Source of the DNA: Rana temporaria | Taxonomy: Eukaryota > Chordata > Amphibia > Anura > Ranidae | Assembly (NCBI RefSeq): GCF_905171775.1 | Contig: NC_053499.1 | Span: 143,803,251 to 143,867,250, forward strand | DNA length: 64,000 bases | Direction: 5' to 3' | Shown here: piece after piece, positions 63,420-64,000 of the stretch | Position numbering within the stretch: position 1 is the stretch's first letter | Layout of the letters: each line of letters opens with the position of its first letter | Notes under the pieces: model-generated | The model's input: only the letters and a program-made list of their open reading frames with translations | The model's database searches: none | Told to the model about the DNA's origin: nothing | Program-made: the position numbers and the translations under genes

Positions 63420-64000
63420 CTAATGTAGAAAATACTCTGCTCCTGACCTTCTCGCTACCTTCCTGATTACATCCGTCAATGGAATATCACACCAAACATG
63501 ACCCTCCATAAGGTAAAAAATACTCTGCTCCTGACCTTCTCTCTACTTTTGTATTACACTCTCACCACCGGCATATCACATCTCCAACATGACCCCCAAT
63601 AAGGTGGAAGATACTCTGCTCCTGACCTCTCTACCTTTCTAATTACACCCACCACCGGCATATCACATCTCCAACATGACCCCCAATAAGGCAGAAGACA
63701 CTCTGCTCCTGACCTTCTCTCTACCTTTCTAATTACACCCATCACAGGGATATCACATCTCCAACATGACCCCCAATAAGGTGGAAGATACTCTGCTCCT
63801 GACCTCTCTACCTTTCTAATTACACCCATCACAGGGATGTCACATCTCCAAACATGACCCCCAATAAGGCAGAAGACACTCTGCTCCTGACCTCTCTACC
63901 TTTCTAATTACACCCATCACTGGGATATCACATCTCCAACATGACCCCCAATAAGGCAGAAGACACTCTGCTCCTGACCTCTCTACCTTTCTAATTTCAC
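63420..64000. repeat. Minisatellite, 86-90-bp unit, at least six copies, runs off the window
   Basis: CTCTGCTCCTGACC recurs at 63615, 63701, 63791, 63879 and 63966. It is joined by TCTAATTACACCCATCAC, GATATCACATCTCCAACATG and ACCCCCAATAAGGCAGAAGA. The leftmost units are more diverged. Confidence 0.95.

Overview
This window reads as vertebrate nuclear DNA, most likely from a ranid or closely related neobatrachian frog. The inference rests on recognising, without any database search, many dispersed element types I associate with large frog genomes, together with Tc1-like transposase remnants and L2/CR1-like 3' tails. There is no sign of bacterial or viral organisation. No complete host gene is visible. 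Family letters (A, B, C...) are my own labels.

The only host-gene candidate is a 45-codon first coding exon on the minus strand (874-740). It has a strong Kozak context, a signal-peptide-like N-terminus, a consensus splice donor and a possible TATA box. If it is real, nearly everything below position 740 is its first intron and everything above about 930 is upstream DNA.

The rest is accessory DNA of two kinds. First, long tandem arrays: 77 bp (1-457), 77/214 bp (1050-2390), 24 bp (6230-7660), an A/T-only array (9105-11335), 42 bp (12686-15862), a telomere-like 25 bp array (37712-39620), a 21 bp array (34154-34900), 90 bp (49890-50235), 40 bp (53246-54627) and about 87 bp (63420 to the window edge), plus several shorter ones. 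Array density and the TTAGGGTTAG-containing array would suit a subtelomeric or other minisatellite-rich position. That is inference.

Second, DNA transposons, mostly non-autonomous and nested. They sort by target-site duplication (TSD): TTAA (families B, H, I, V), 3-bp A/T-rich (A, C, Q), 8 bp, hAT-like (D, E, F, N, O, T), and TA (G and the Tc1 copies). Nests that can be read directly include D containing G, B containing A, A containing Q2, N containing B3 containing two E copies, S containing C containing D, Tc1 containing V, and Tc1 containing C. No intact transposase survives. Four degraded Tc1-like pseudogenes are present.

Between these lie stretches of 300-800 bp with no recognisable repeat. 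Some resemble conserved non-coding sequence, but this cannot be shown without cross-species alignment. Long open frames over the arrays exist because the periods are multiples of three and are not genes.
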